Below, one piece after another: positions 36,702 through 47,797 of a DNA stretch of 64,000 nt; the first letter of the stretch is position 1; each line of letters begins with the position of its first letter. Under the pieces are notes generated by a model, which was not told where the DNA came from, made no database searches, and saw only the letters and a list, made by a program, of their open reading frames with translations. Made by a program: the position numbers and the translations under genes. The DNA is from Dactylellina haptotyla (taxonomy: Eukaryota > Ascomycota > Orbiliomycetes > Orbiliales > Orbiliaceae): NCBI GenBank assembly GCA_031310005.1, contig CM062383.1:3534001-3598000 (forward strand), in the 5' to 3' direction.

Positions 36702-37927
36702 ATGGACTACGAAACTGACTCTCGTGGGGGCTACGGTGGTACGTGAATCTCTTCCTCTCTCTTCTATGCAGTATTTAATCACCGACGCGTGTCATGGCTA
36801 ATCCTGATGTGCGACACGTCCAGATTCTCGCGACAACTATGACCGCGATCGTTCTGGATCCCCCCGAACCCGCTCACCTGACGGAAACACCCGTATGAGG
36901 AGCCGAAGTGCCTCCCCCGGAGGCCGCGCTGACGCTAGGTATTTACAACCTACTCACAATATGCTACCGATGATTGAAGCACTTTTTGTTCTAATAAAAC
37001 TCGTGCTGGCAGACCTGACCAATCCGGTGACTTGGACCGTCGCGACAAGGATCCATCCCCGGAGAAGGACGGTTCTCGAAACACCGGAACCAATCTCTTC
37101 GTCACCGGCATCCATCCACGTCTCACCGAAGAAGACATCACCCGTCTCTTCAGCAAGTATGGTGAAGTCATCAAGTGCAACATCATGGTTGACCCCCACA
37201 CCAAGGAATCCCGTGGTTTTGGTTTCGTCAACTTTGCGCAATCCGACCAAGCCGACGCCGCCAAGGATGCCCTCCAGGGCGAAGTCTACGAAGGGAGGAC
37301 GTTGAGCATCGAGAAGGCTCGCAGAAGCCGCCCTCGTACCCCCACCCCCGGAAAGTACTTTGGACCGCCGAAACGTGGTGAGTTGCCGGTAGCCCTTTTG
37401 TTTTTCATTCTATGAGGTTTTTCAATCTTCAATACTAACACCTTCGAATTCGAGAAGAGGATGATTTCCGTCGTGGACCGCCATCCTACTCTGGTCGCCC
37501 ATATGGGGGACCTCGTGGCGGTGGCGGTTATCCACCCCGTGGTTACGAAGAGGATCGTTACTATCGCGGTGGCGGTGGTGGTGGCCGCTATGAATCCCGT
37601 TACGAAGACCGTTATTACGGTAGCCGCCGTGAGCACCCAGATGATTACAACCGTGGAGGCAGTGGTGGTATTGATAGATATGCAGGTGGCCGTGAAGAAA
37701 GATACGGTGGTAGGGAGGACCGCCGAGGCGGTGGTGGCGGCAGCGGTAGTGGTAGCGGTGGCTACTACGAGCGTGAAGGCCGTGCCCCATACGAAGGCCG
37801 CCCTCGAGATGCCGCCCCACCAGCAGCCGACGACCGATACGCCGCCCCAGCCGAACCCGCAGGTGGACGTGGAGGAGAACGTGACCGTGGCTATTATGAC
37901 CGCGAAGAGAGGTATAGCAGACGCTAA
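36702..37927 (+). CDS. Tra2-like RNA-binding protein (one RRM, Gly/Arg/Tyr-rich tail)
   Basis: Four exons (36702-36738, 36824-36938, 37013-37377, 37455-37927) give 329 residues. The short first exon encodes MDYETDSRGGYG. A small Arg/Ser region follows (SGSPRTRSPD, RMRSRSASPGGR). Then one RNA-recognition motif spans about 77-155, with RNP2 NLFVTGI and RNP1 RGFGFVNF. After RRSRPRTPTPGKYFGPPKR comes a tail of about 150 residues rich in Gly, Arg and Tyr (RYYRGGGGGGRYESRYEDRYYG). The order RS, RRM, RS-like linker and Gly-rich tail is that of transformer-2 splicing regulators. A nuclear role in splice-site choice is inferred from the family. The last acceptor could be at 37454 or three bases later, changing one Glu. 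The tail may promote condensate formation. Confidence 0.85.
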
Positions 37928-40061
37928 ACGCAAGTGATCTGGCACATATGTGTGAGACTCCCGTATGAGATTAGGAAAATCCCGTTTTCAGCTTAAAAGG
38001 ACGACCAATTTTCGATGTTCGATGTTCCGTGTTCAGAAATAGGAGGAGGGGTTACCTACGATTGTGATCGTGACCTCTCTTTCTTCCCTCTTTTTGGCTC
38101 ATATCGGTTTTCTACGCCATCTACGCCAGATTCATGCCTTTCCTGTCGCCCGCCAACCCTCAATTTTAATCGTCAGACGGCCCAACATATTTTTTCGCTT
38201 TTTGTCATTTCCTTGTTCGCTACTGTAATTTCATCATCATCATCATCATCACAACTATTCTTACTCACGGACTCAACATGTTTCTCCCTTGTCAGCATCT
38301 CCGACCATTACAACGTCCTGCATAGTTTGCTCGGAAATGGTGAGGTATACACTTACAAAAGGTCCTTTCTCTCTTCTTTTATTTTCTTTTTAAACATGTT
38401 TATGCTTCTATCCCTCTCCAGTTCCCCTCCCCTTTCTTACTTTTTGCTCAATGACGCTGGTGTTTCGGAAAAGGCTACTACAAAGGACAAAAAAATACTG
38501 CTGGCTACTAATGATTGAACTTTTCTCGTCGCATCAAAAATTTTACACACAAAAAAGTATGACTTCAGTTTTAATACAAATCCATCATTCTTTTTATTTC
38601 GACGCGCCATACCGGGGTTCGACGTTTCCGACGCACAATTCCAGACATGTCAGTTCTTTAACACGCGCGCTTCATAATTTTGTATTCGTATATGTCGCTC
38701 TTCATCAACCATGAATATTCTTCCAATCGTCAAGTTTTTCTTTGCAACAGAGAGAGAAAGACCCTAATGCAAAAAAAAAAAAAAAAAGCAAGATTCATCG
38801 CTACTCGTATTCGCATCGGCACAACTAGTCAGAAGCCAGGTTATTACTTTCGTTTTTCATTCTTCCAGACGGCAAAGTGCAGATGCCAGGTGCAACATAT
38901 GCAACATTCCTCTCCCGTGATCAAGCAAACGGTCCACGTAGGATATCAGTTCCTTTCGTGGACCTTGGTGCTTACGACATTTTTCTTCTCGCTATATAAC
39001 AACCTGAGCAACAAATCCATGCTATATATGAAGGATATATCATTGAGCGAATATCTATGAACGAATAACCGAAGCTCCGGCTTTCGATTTGATACTAAGA
39101 ATCAAGGATCGAACTTATCGACGTAAACATTTTCAACATGCAACTAGTTAGCACCGCAGACTCGCCTGCTTGGTTTTATCAGTGAACTTGGAAGGCATGG
39201 TGGGTGAACGCGAACGCCGATTGTAGGATGTGCGAAGGTTGCGCGATTGGATCCCTCTCCACGCCGCTTCGCCCAGCTTCCATGGCAAACAAAAGAGAGC
39301 ACGGACGGTGGCAGGATGCCGGTTTGAGCAGCTTACCGTGCCGCCTCGACGGACGGACAAGGCTAGAGCAAGTGTATGGGAGCCACGACCCTCAACGCGG
39401 GTGGCCCCCAAAAACCGAAGCCCGCTGTCCCAGAGAAGGTGCGATGGGTCTTGTTTGATGCACTGTTTTTGGTACCAGATGGCAAGCGTAGTGTTTGTGC
39501 TAGATTGAGGCAAGACTCTATATACTTAGTAAAATAATGATAAACACACCAATAATATTTACGGATATTGTTAAAAATCACGATTCCCTACTGTACCGTA
39601 TTCCGTAGTCCCCACAGTGATAGTCTCGAGCCCCTGGTACCTGTTCCTCCCGTCGATTTAGCCGTGGGAAGGGTCAATGGGAGGTACCAAAGCGAAACGT
39701 GTCGTTTGCGGGTGCCAAGCGCTGTCAGGCCATCGTCGCCACTCGCCCAAACGTCACTCAACACCACCCGCCCAACACCGCAGAAACACCACCCGCATTC
39801 AGGTAACTCTGGCCATAATTACTAAGCCGGCTCATCAACGACGCCGTGAACATCCCGCTGCCACCGCCATAGCGAACGACGTCTGCTCCCCGTCGCTGCC
39901 ATCGTATCGATTACACTGCGAGCCTCCATGACCGAATTATTGTAGCATCTCACGCCTCGCTCTTTGCTGTCAGAGGATTACGCCTCCTCCTGTGTGGGCA
40001 AACCCGTTGCACCCGCCACTCGCCCGCCGGGGCACTTTGAACGCTCGAGACTACCGTTAAG
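37928..40061. other. Intergenic, 2.1 kb, before Hrd1
   Basis: The first kilobase is T-rich and probably contains the 3' end of the Tra2-like transcript. Overlapping frames at 39148-39513 (minus) and 39204-39508 (plus) mirror each other and lack motifs. The last 300 bp are C-rich and are probably the Hrd1 promoter and leader; the CACCACCCGC stretches near 39760-39800 fit a GC/C-rich fungal promoter. No RNA gene was seen. Confidence 0.5.
38231..38251. repeat. TCA trinucleotide repeat, seven units
   Basis: Seven perfect TCA units lie about 300 bp downstream of the Tra2-like stop codon. It is an ordinary microsatellite outside any supported coding exon. Confidence 0.75.
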
Positions 40062-43000
40062 ATGCGTCTTGCAGCATACGGAACCGTAAGAACCTACGTC
40101 CCTCGTGTCGATATTTCTTATCCCTAGTTTTTTTTGCCTGGATCTCGTGGCTAACTCATTGCATCCGCCTCTTCCATAGATCAGCACGCTGGTGGCTTCC
40201 GGCGTCGTCCTGCAGGCCTTCCACCAACGGGCCAACTTCTACTCAGCATGCGTCCACCTCGCACAATCAAATGCCTGTCTCATGGTTCGATACGATCCGC
40301 CCTTTTGATATTTGCGAATTTTTATTGACAGTTGGCATTGGGTCTCCTAGATTCTCACGAACTTTGGCTTCTTCATGACTCTCATGTTTGGCAAGATGAT
40401 CCAAAAGATATTTTACGGACCCCTCCGCCCTACAGAAGTCGAACACCTCTACGAGAAAGCGTGGTACGCGATTACGGAGACGTGTTTAGCTATGACCATC
40501 TTCCGCGACGAGTTCCACAGCGGATTCATCGCAATGTTTACAATCCTGCTGTTCGTTAAGTGCTTTCACTGGCTTGCAAACGACAGGGTAGATTTCGTAA
40601 GGACCTTTTTGATCTCAACGTATTTTAACATGTAATCACGAGAGCTCTCGCTGATCTGAGGTTACAATTAGATGGAACAAACACCTCCCGCTCGCCCGTA
40701 CCTTTTCCACGCCCGGCTCGCCAGTTCGCTCTTCCTTCTCTTCACAATCGACTTTCTCCTCTGCCGACATTGCGTCCTCACTCTCATGGACCTCCCGAAA
40801 CCGAACATGCTTGTCATGTTTGCCTTTGAGTTTGCGATCCTTCTGGTCAATTGTTCATCCACTATCGGAAAATACCTGATTGGCATAACCGAGAGGATCA
40901 TCACTGCCCGTAAGACACGTCAGTTGAGGGAACGAAGGAGAAGGCAACTGCAGAGGAGAGTTGACAGAGGTGATATCTCTGAAGAAGAGATGAGAGATAC
41001 TCTTTTGGAGGAGGAAGAAGCCGGAGATGTGATTGGTGCTTGGGAATCGAAGAGCTCCTGGGGCTTTAATCTAGATATCGCGACGGGTAAGCAAATATCT
41101 ATGTGTATATATGTATACATGTACATACTAGGCGTGGTATGATGCTCTTCTTGGATTCCCTTTTACTGACTTTTTCTTTTCTTTTCTTCGCCATAGATCT
41201 ACTCAAGTTGACGATATACCTCCTCTTCTTTGGCATTGTTCTCATGTTCTACGGATTGCCCCTCCATATCGTTAGGGACGTTTACATGACAGTCAGGTCC
41301 TTCATCGGTAGGGTCAGGGATTTTATCTCTTACAGAAAGGCCACGCAGCATATGAACTCCAGGTATCCGGACGCAACTCGCGAGGAGATTGCTCGCGAAG
41401 CTGTGTGTATTATATGCCGAGAGGACATGGTTGCGTGGAGTGATACCCCTGGTGCACCGGACCCTCAAGCGGCGTCGGTCCCCGCGGACGAGGATTCGGA
41501 AATAATCGATGAAAGACTACGACCCAAGAAATTGCCCTGTGGGCACGTCTTGCATCTTTCTTGTTTGAAGGGCTGGATGGAGAGACAACAACGGTGTCCT
41601 ACCTGTCGACGGCCGGTGCTCGATGGGCCAGCGAACGGACAGGCTGCTGCTAACCAACGAGGAGGCCAGGCGAACCAACAATGGGCAGCTCCCGGAGGTG
41701 GTGCGCCTGAAGGAAACGCTGGGGGAGCCAACCAACCTCCGGCTCAAGGAGCACCGCAGGGTCAAGCGCAAGCTCCAGGAGGGGATAATGCGCCAAATGA
41801 TATACAACCACAACCGGCGGCAGCGCCAGCCGCCGCTCAACCAGGACTAGGCTTCAACATGCTAATGCCAGGAGGCGGCCTCGTAGGTGCGCTAGCCCGA
41901 AACCTGGCAGAACGGCAGCGGCAGGGACTACCACCAGTTGTCGTCCCAGATCAAGTTCAAGTTCCGGCCAACACCCAGGGGATCCCAACGCTTCAACCTC
42001 ACCAGAATGACATTACTACCCAGCTTACTCAGAATACGGCTCAAGTTGTCCAGATCGCGATTCAAGAAGTTGTAACCCAGCAGCAAATATGGAACCAGCG
42101 GATGGTAGATCAGATGCGGCTTATGACCGACGAGATGATATCGATACGAAATTCCCTCGGCGTGCCTGTTCCACCGCCGACAAGAACTACCGGGCAAGCA
42201 TCTACCGGCACATCCGCTCCAACCAGCTCGACAGCGGGGACACCTGGTAGAACAACAACGGGGCTGTCCGCAGGCCAATCCACACCGGCATCGACCTCTC
42301 AAGGTCCACGAGCGGCTACAAGCCCAGGACTAGCCAATTCAGTGGGCGCCCCAGCTAGCACTAGCACTCCGGGTACGAGCACAGGCATCGGCAGTGGAAT
42401 TCCAGTTGATAGTACGCATGTTCCAAGCGGGCCCTTCCCGCCTGGGTATCAGCTTCCGCCCGGGTGGTCGTTGATTCCGCTGTATCCAGTCGCACAGGGC
42501 GGCCAGGGCAGCGGTTTTACAACACCACAACACAACCAGCCCGTCGTCTACTCCACGCCTCCAACCAACCAACCGACATCGACATCCGCCTCCCATCAAG
42601 CATCGCCTTCGCCTTTACCGTCTGATATCAGCCTCTCGAGCTCCGGGATCAGAAGGCGCGGCGTGCATCGACAGTATTCGAATAATCTCCACACTTACCA
42701 CAGCATGTCGTCGCCTCGCAGAGAGGAGCCGAACCCATTTGCTTCTGCTCAGTTTTCAGCACCCCCAGATGCCTCATCACCTTCTACGTCAGGCCAACAA
42801 ACAGCAAACAGTGTTTCGTCACCGTCACGTCAGATGGCTGGAATGAACAACTCACCACATCAAGCAACAACTTCGTCCTCGCCATCGCGCCATGGATCCA
42901 TTTCATCGACCTCTCGAGAAGTACTTGAACGCCGCCATCGCGAAGCTCACTCTCCCCGTACCGGATCCAATCTTTCTCCTGCCGGAAGCGTCAGAAGCCA

Positions 43001-43646
43001 ACAATCAGCTAGCAATACAAGCAGTCATCTGACTAACCTTTCAACTTCTACTGAATCTTCTCTCCATCAAGTCTTCTCTCCAATGGGCCCGTCTAGCACC
43101 TCGATTACCAGCTCAGGACGCCGCTCGGAGGCCCCAACACTCGACACCAGCGCAGAACATAATCACGCCCTTGATTCTACCCATGATCCAACCCAAGGCC
43201 GTTCGCCAACTGAGGAACGCCGTCGTGCATCTGCGGGCGAAATCCTGCTCTCGGAAACCGACACCAACTGGCCAGCTCCTGCCACCTTCCCTGGCAGCGG
43301 TCCCGAAAGCGAAGCGAGCCTATCTCCAACTCCATCCCTTCCCGGCTCACGAGTCGGCAGCGTCAGGCGTCCTCGCCGAAGTAGTGGTGCTGTATTGACC
43401 GGGCCTGGTGGTAACGGTAGCCAGATCGGTACCACTGGAGTTTTCAACGTTATTCCCAAAAGCCAAGCCAGCAGCGCGGCCGGTAGTCCAGTAATGAAAC
43501 ATTCTTTGGGACACTCTGACTTGGGAAGTCCCAGCAGGATTAGTCTCGACAAAGGGAAAAAGAAATCAGATGCTTATGGCCAAGCTGGGACGGAGGAAAG
43601 CGAACGTGGTAGGGCCAGGATTAAAGAGGAGGAGGAAGGGTCATAA
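40062..43646 (+). CDS. HRD1: Hrd1-type ER membrane E3 ubiquitin ligase
   Basis: Five exons (40062-40085, 40180-40284, 40351-40596, 40672-41086, 41197-43646) give 1079 residues. Hrd1 forms the retrotranslocation channel and ubiquitin ligase of ER-associated degradation. The N-terminus, MRLAAYGT spliced to [20 protein letters not shown], matches Hrd1 closely. Hydrophobic segments fill residues 1-290, the last being [20 protein letters not shown]. The RING-H2 domain (about 334-400) runs from CIIC through [18 protein letters not shown] to CPTC, with a 40-residue spacer between Cys2 and Cys3, longer than in the yeast protein. The last ~680 residues are Ser/Thr/Pro/Gln-rich and disordered, ending in a charged KEEEEGS. 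The first exon is only eight codons, so the true start is easily missed; ATG codons near 41103 lie in intron 4. An ER role is very likely; the use of the long tail is unknown. Confidence 0.93.
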
Positions 43647-46031
43647 GGATCCTTGTTTTACTCCTTCTATAGTACTACTTTTGTGATTGGTATTTGCATG
43701 ACTGCGGGTGTTACTATATTTTTTCTTTGCGGAGTCTATTGATGCTGCCTCCTCCTTTTTGTCACCTTTCCTTTTACTATTTTTCTAGCAAGAGGCGATT
43801 ACACTACGCTCTCTCTTGTGTTGGTTCTTTACGGACCTCCTATGTTTCCATTATGCTATGTTGGCAAAAAAAGGGCTTTAAAAAAAGCATTTGTGTTATT
43901 AAAGCGAAAATTTTCAATGCTAATCACAGCTGTTTCGTGACTGTGGAGTTCTCATGGTATTTTCTACTTTGATGTATATTTAACTCTAGGTACAGGACAT
44001 CCTTTGCTACATTTTTTGAGCATTGGATGGGAATTATATCACCTAAGGGACTTCTCTTCTCTACCGAACGCGCGTGAGCGATGTATCGCGGAGTTGGATT
44101 GTAGCTATCACCAACCAAACAAAACTATCGAAAGTATCACAAAGAATGGGAGAAGCTCAATTATGAGTGTATAACAACTTGAGGAAATGAATTTGCTATT
44201 ATTTTATCTGATAGAACAGTGAACGGCGAGTGAAAAAATTTTGTTATTTAAACTACCAGAGAAAAAAGGCCACCCAAAACCCTCTAAGTAAGCCGCATTT
44301 GGATCTAAAGGTAGTTCCCGATAACTCATTTGTTTAACCGTATCGGTTGTTTATTGGTATAGCTTGGCTGGTTTGGTTTTGCTCTCGTGTGACAGAACAA
44401 TTTGGGTGAGAGCAAGAGTCATACTTATCGTTATGCTAAGATAAACAAGTTAAAACCAGTGCTTGCTGTAACGAGAAAAAGAAAGTGTATCTTACCTCTT
44501 CTCAGCCCTTTGTTACGAGTTATGGTTCGGTTTTATTCGTTTAGGAGACTCTGATAGGTTGTTCTTCTATGAGATAATTTTTGCTTAGTGTCTCGAACAC
44601 CGAAGACTTTAAATATTTTCCGCCATATTATTGATGTATTGGGTATTGTGTTATTGGATATGTGGAGCTTCTGAGGCCACCACCGCCATATATTTTAGTA
44701 CCGGATTTGTTTTGATTCCAGTGTAGTGTTTGTCATAGTATAATATGGTATTGTAAGAGCGCCACCATCGCCATGGTCTATATTGTTTAGTATAGAAGAG
44801 TTGTTCTTGATAATCATATCTCTTGTGACGCATCATCACGTCGAACTGTGTAGAAAGATGATATGCGACCGAGAACTACCACCAGTTCCATTCTTATATT
44901 TTGGGTTTGTAGCTTGTGTTTGCTATGGTATTTGATGTAGGTGATGTGTGTTTGTGCGCGAAATATGTTTTATATAGTATAGTGCGCATGTGCCGTTCAT
45001 AAGTATAAATAGTTTTTGGTGTATAATAGGTATAGTTTAGATGGTTGATATATCTGGTCTTGCGATATATTCGGATACCGACAATGTAGCTCAAGCTCAA
45101 GCCAAATTCGTAGAGTATTGTTATATAGGTATCCGTGTCGTAGCTTCCCGTTGTAGCATGGCCCCAGCGTGCTCTCATCGACCGTCATAGGAAGCCCAGC
45201 ATATCCGTTATCGATCCGAAAGGTATCATTCCTCGAGACGCCACCGATCTGCCGTCTATTGAAGAACTCGATATTTTTATAAACTCTGTACCGGACCCTG
45301 CCAAAGCCTAGAAAACTCCAAACCAGACAAACAAGAAATAGACAACAGAACGACCGAAATGCTGAAAAATGAACGACAAAAAACACGAAAGGAAAAACAA
45401 ACGAAAGCAAAACTTTTTTTTTTGGCCTTCTCGAAGGATTGTCGCCACAACAATCCCCTCGAAGTTTTTTCTTTTCAACTTTTTTCTTTTTTTTGTTCTT
45501 GGGGGCAAATCGACATCAATAGAAAGGATAAATCCCCTCCTCCCCGAATTTTGCAGTCTGACCGGGGTATTTAAGGGAAGGCCCGGTCCCCAACCCAACT
45601 TATCAGGAGAAAAAAGACAAGAGAGTTTCAGCGGCGGGTACAACTAGCTTCCAGATGAAGGACTCCTCTATTCTCAGAATAAAACAAGCGCTCTGGAGGT
45701 AATAGGTCTGAATCTGAACATCCATCGACAACGAACTCACTAAGAGCCCATTGAAGAGGTTTTCTAGAAACAATCCTATTAAAAATAGAAGAGTATATTG
45801 GCAAGCTCATCCTTGGCTAGCTGTGGGAGGGTTTTAAGGTCTAAGGATACCAAGAATCTAAGAACAAGAAGGACAGAAACAACTTACGAGTGGACAGAAG
45901 TTTCTTTTTGCAATGCACAAGGCATGCCTTAAGGATGATGAGTGATTCCACAAGTACAGCGCAGATGCCAATGAGCTAACTCACCGACAAAAGGGTACGA
46001 GCTTCTTCAAACATGATGCCTAAAGAATCAT
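43647..46031. other. Intergenic, 2.4 kb, between convergent genes
   Basis: Both ends are probably 3' untranslated regions, because the flanking genes point towards each other. A minus-strand frame at 44997-45410 (137 codons) starts with a hydrophobic Phe/Val-rich run like a signal or membrane segment and continues NIEFFNRRQIGGVSRNDT. A second frame over the same bases is also open, so neither is secure. Tyr-rich minus frames near 44650-44840 look like low-complexity DNA. No domain was recognised. Confidence 0.4.
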
Positions 46032-47797
46032 CTACTCGGCCTTCTTGCCCTTGCCCTTAGCAAGCTTTCCCTTCTTCCTCTGCTCCTTCTCAGCTTCCCT
46101 ATTGGGGTTCTTTGCACAGTTGCGGTGGTGGAAGGTGATGTCTGTCTTACGATTGGCGCGGTGACTGCAACCGCTAGCTGCCCAATCGCAGGCGAACTCC
46201 CTTGCATCCACGACAGCGCGGATGTGGCTCTTCAACTTGTCAGACTTGTCGAAGAAGCCAGAGACTTTCGAGGCCTCGGCCCTGTTGTGGGTATGCCCAC
46301 AGACCTGCATACGGCAGGCGAAAAGGTCTCCCTCACCCAACTGGCGCTTGTCAGGAACGTGACTCGCGAGGATATGACCTTGGCCTTCAAGTTTGCTGGG
46401 GAAGGCTACCCCGCAAACGCCATTCTCATTAGTCCAATCGCAAGCCCATTGCTGAGAGGCTGCAACAGCGTGAGCCTCCGGTCTGTAGACGTTGCGAGTT
46501 ACTCTGCGGCCTCCAGGGGCTGCCACAGGAGCAACTGGCTGTACGACTACAGCGGCCTTCTCTGCCAAGCGAGATCGCTTGCGAGGCCGAGGAATGATCA
46601 TCTCGGGCTCCGACTCCACCTCAGCTTCCTGCTCGGGCATGGCATCATCACGAGGTTCCTCAACCTCGCTAGCCACGGCCGGCATTGGCTGTGGGGATGG
46701 GGCCTTTGGCTCCTCTTCCTCAACCTCAGCAATCGTCCGCTTCTGGCGAGAAGACCGCCGGACCGGAACGGCTGGTTCCGCTGCAACCCTCGGGCGAAGC
46801 ATGCGAAGACGCTTGCCGGGTTGATAGCTGGCGTCGTTTTCGTCGTCCTCCATGACAACGACGTTTCTCTTCCTCCCCCTCCGCCCCTTCTTCTCTATCT
46901 TCTCCTTCTTCTCCAGAAGGATTGCTAGCGCTCTTCGCAGAGTTCCAGCCTCCCGCTCACGAAGTGAGTGGACAAATCCATCTCCAAACTGAAGAGCGTG
47001 TAAGCGCTCTCCAGAGAAGAGGATGCGGCCGTACGTCTGTAACTCGAAGACGTAGCGCTCCTTCAAATTGTCGTCCTCCTCATGGAGGCCCAGACGAACA
47101 ATTTCTTGGAGGAGCCCCTCGCGAGAAGCTTCTCCCCAGTGCTCCTGGAGCTCTGGTCTGAACCAGAGGAACTCCCCACCTCCTCCAGCCTGAACGGCCC
47201 AGCCTTGCTCGAAGAGCCAGGCGGCTTGGGCTGCCTCGACCGGATATTTTAGATCCAGTGGCAGCTCAAGGTGGAGGTCCGCGGGGGGATCCGCCGTTTC
47301 CTCGTCGTTGTCGCCGCGCAAGGCAGGCGGTAGGCCCTGTGACAATACCAGCAACGTTAGAAGAATATTACTACAACAAAACTTAGATAATAGAAGGAGA
47401 TAACACAACGATTTAAAAACAGATCTCGATATTTCAGATTGGCCAAGCCTCGATGTAGGTAGCAACCAGTCCGAGCCCTCTGATATACTCGATTGGCTTC
47501 TCAGGCACACAGTTGGTTCAAGACCAAATACGAATAATCTAAACAGCAACGTTGCTCCGAATTTCACCATGAAAACAGAGGCACCGTTGCAAAAGAGATT
47601 TCAGAGGAGAAACTTACGACGGCAATGGCATGTGGGAGCGAGTCATAACTTCTCGCGTTATAAGGGATCCAGAAGTTCTGGAAGCCCCACTCTTCGAACC
47701 CGTCCTCCTCCTCGTAGGAGGGTGCCAGTGGTAATCGAACACCCGTGGCGAGGGTGATGGCGCGATCGAGACGGTCTGTAATCGAAATCTTCTCCAT
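46032..47797 (-). CDS. Nuclear protein with atypical C2H2-like zinc-finger cluster
   Basis: Two exons (47618-47797 and 46032-47336), joined in phase 0 across a 281-bp intron, give 494 residues. The ATG at 47797 (MEKISITDRLDRAI) was chosen because the frame above it is Ser/Pro low-complexity leader. Residues 1-200 look folded, with RPELQEHWGEASREGLLQEI and a FELQTYGRILFSGERLHALQ segment. Then come acidic and basic stretches with several nuclear-localisation-like runs (GRRGRKRN, PRPRKRSR). Residues 359-467 hold three Cys/His groups: CDWTNENGVC followed by H-x4-H; CRMQVCGHTH with later His; and CDWAASGC ending in FHHRNC. The spacing is unlike textbook C2H2 fingers. The C-terminus is Lys-rich. 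DNA or chromatin binding is inferred. The rather long intron makes the first exon less certain than the second. Confidence 0.65.

Noticed and set aside
37286-37945. A 219-codon minus-strand Thr/Ala/Val-rich frame
   Set aside because: It is antisense to the Gly/Arg-rich tail of the Tra2-like protein; the composition is a mirror effect.
44894-45410. Overlapping minus-strand frames with a hydrophobic start
   Set aside because: Two frames are open over the same bases and neither has a recognisable domain; one may be real but it cannot be supported.
46125-46928. A 267-codon plus-strand frame over the zinc-finger-like gene
   Set aside because: The minus strand has the Cys/His clusters, nuclear signals and a matching upstream exon; the plus strand has none.
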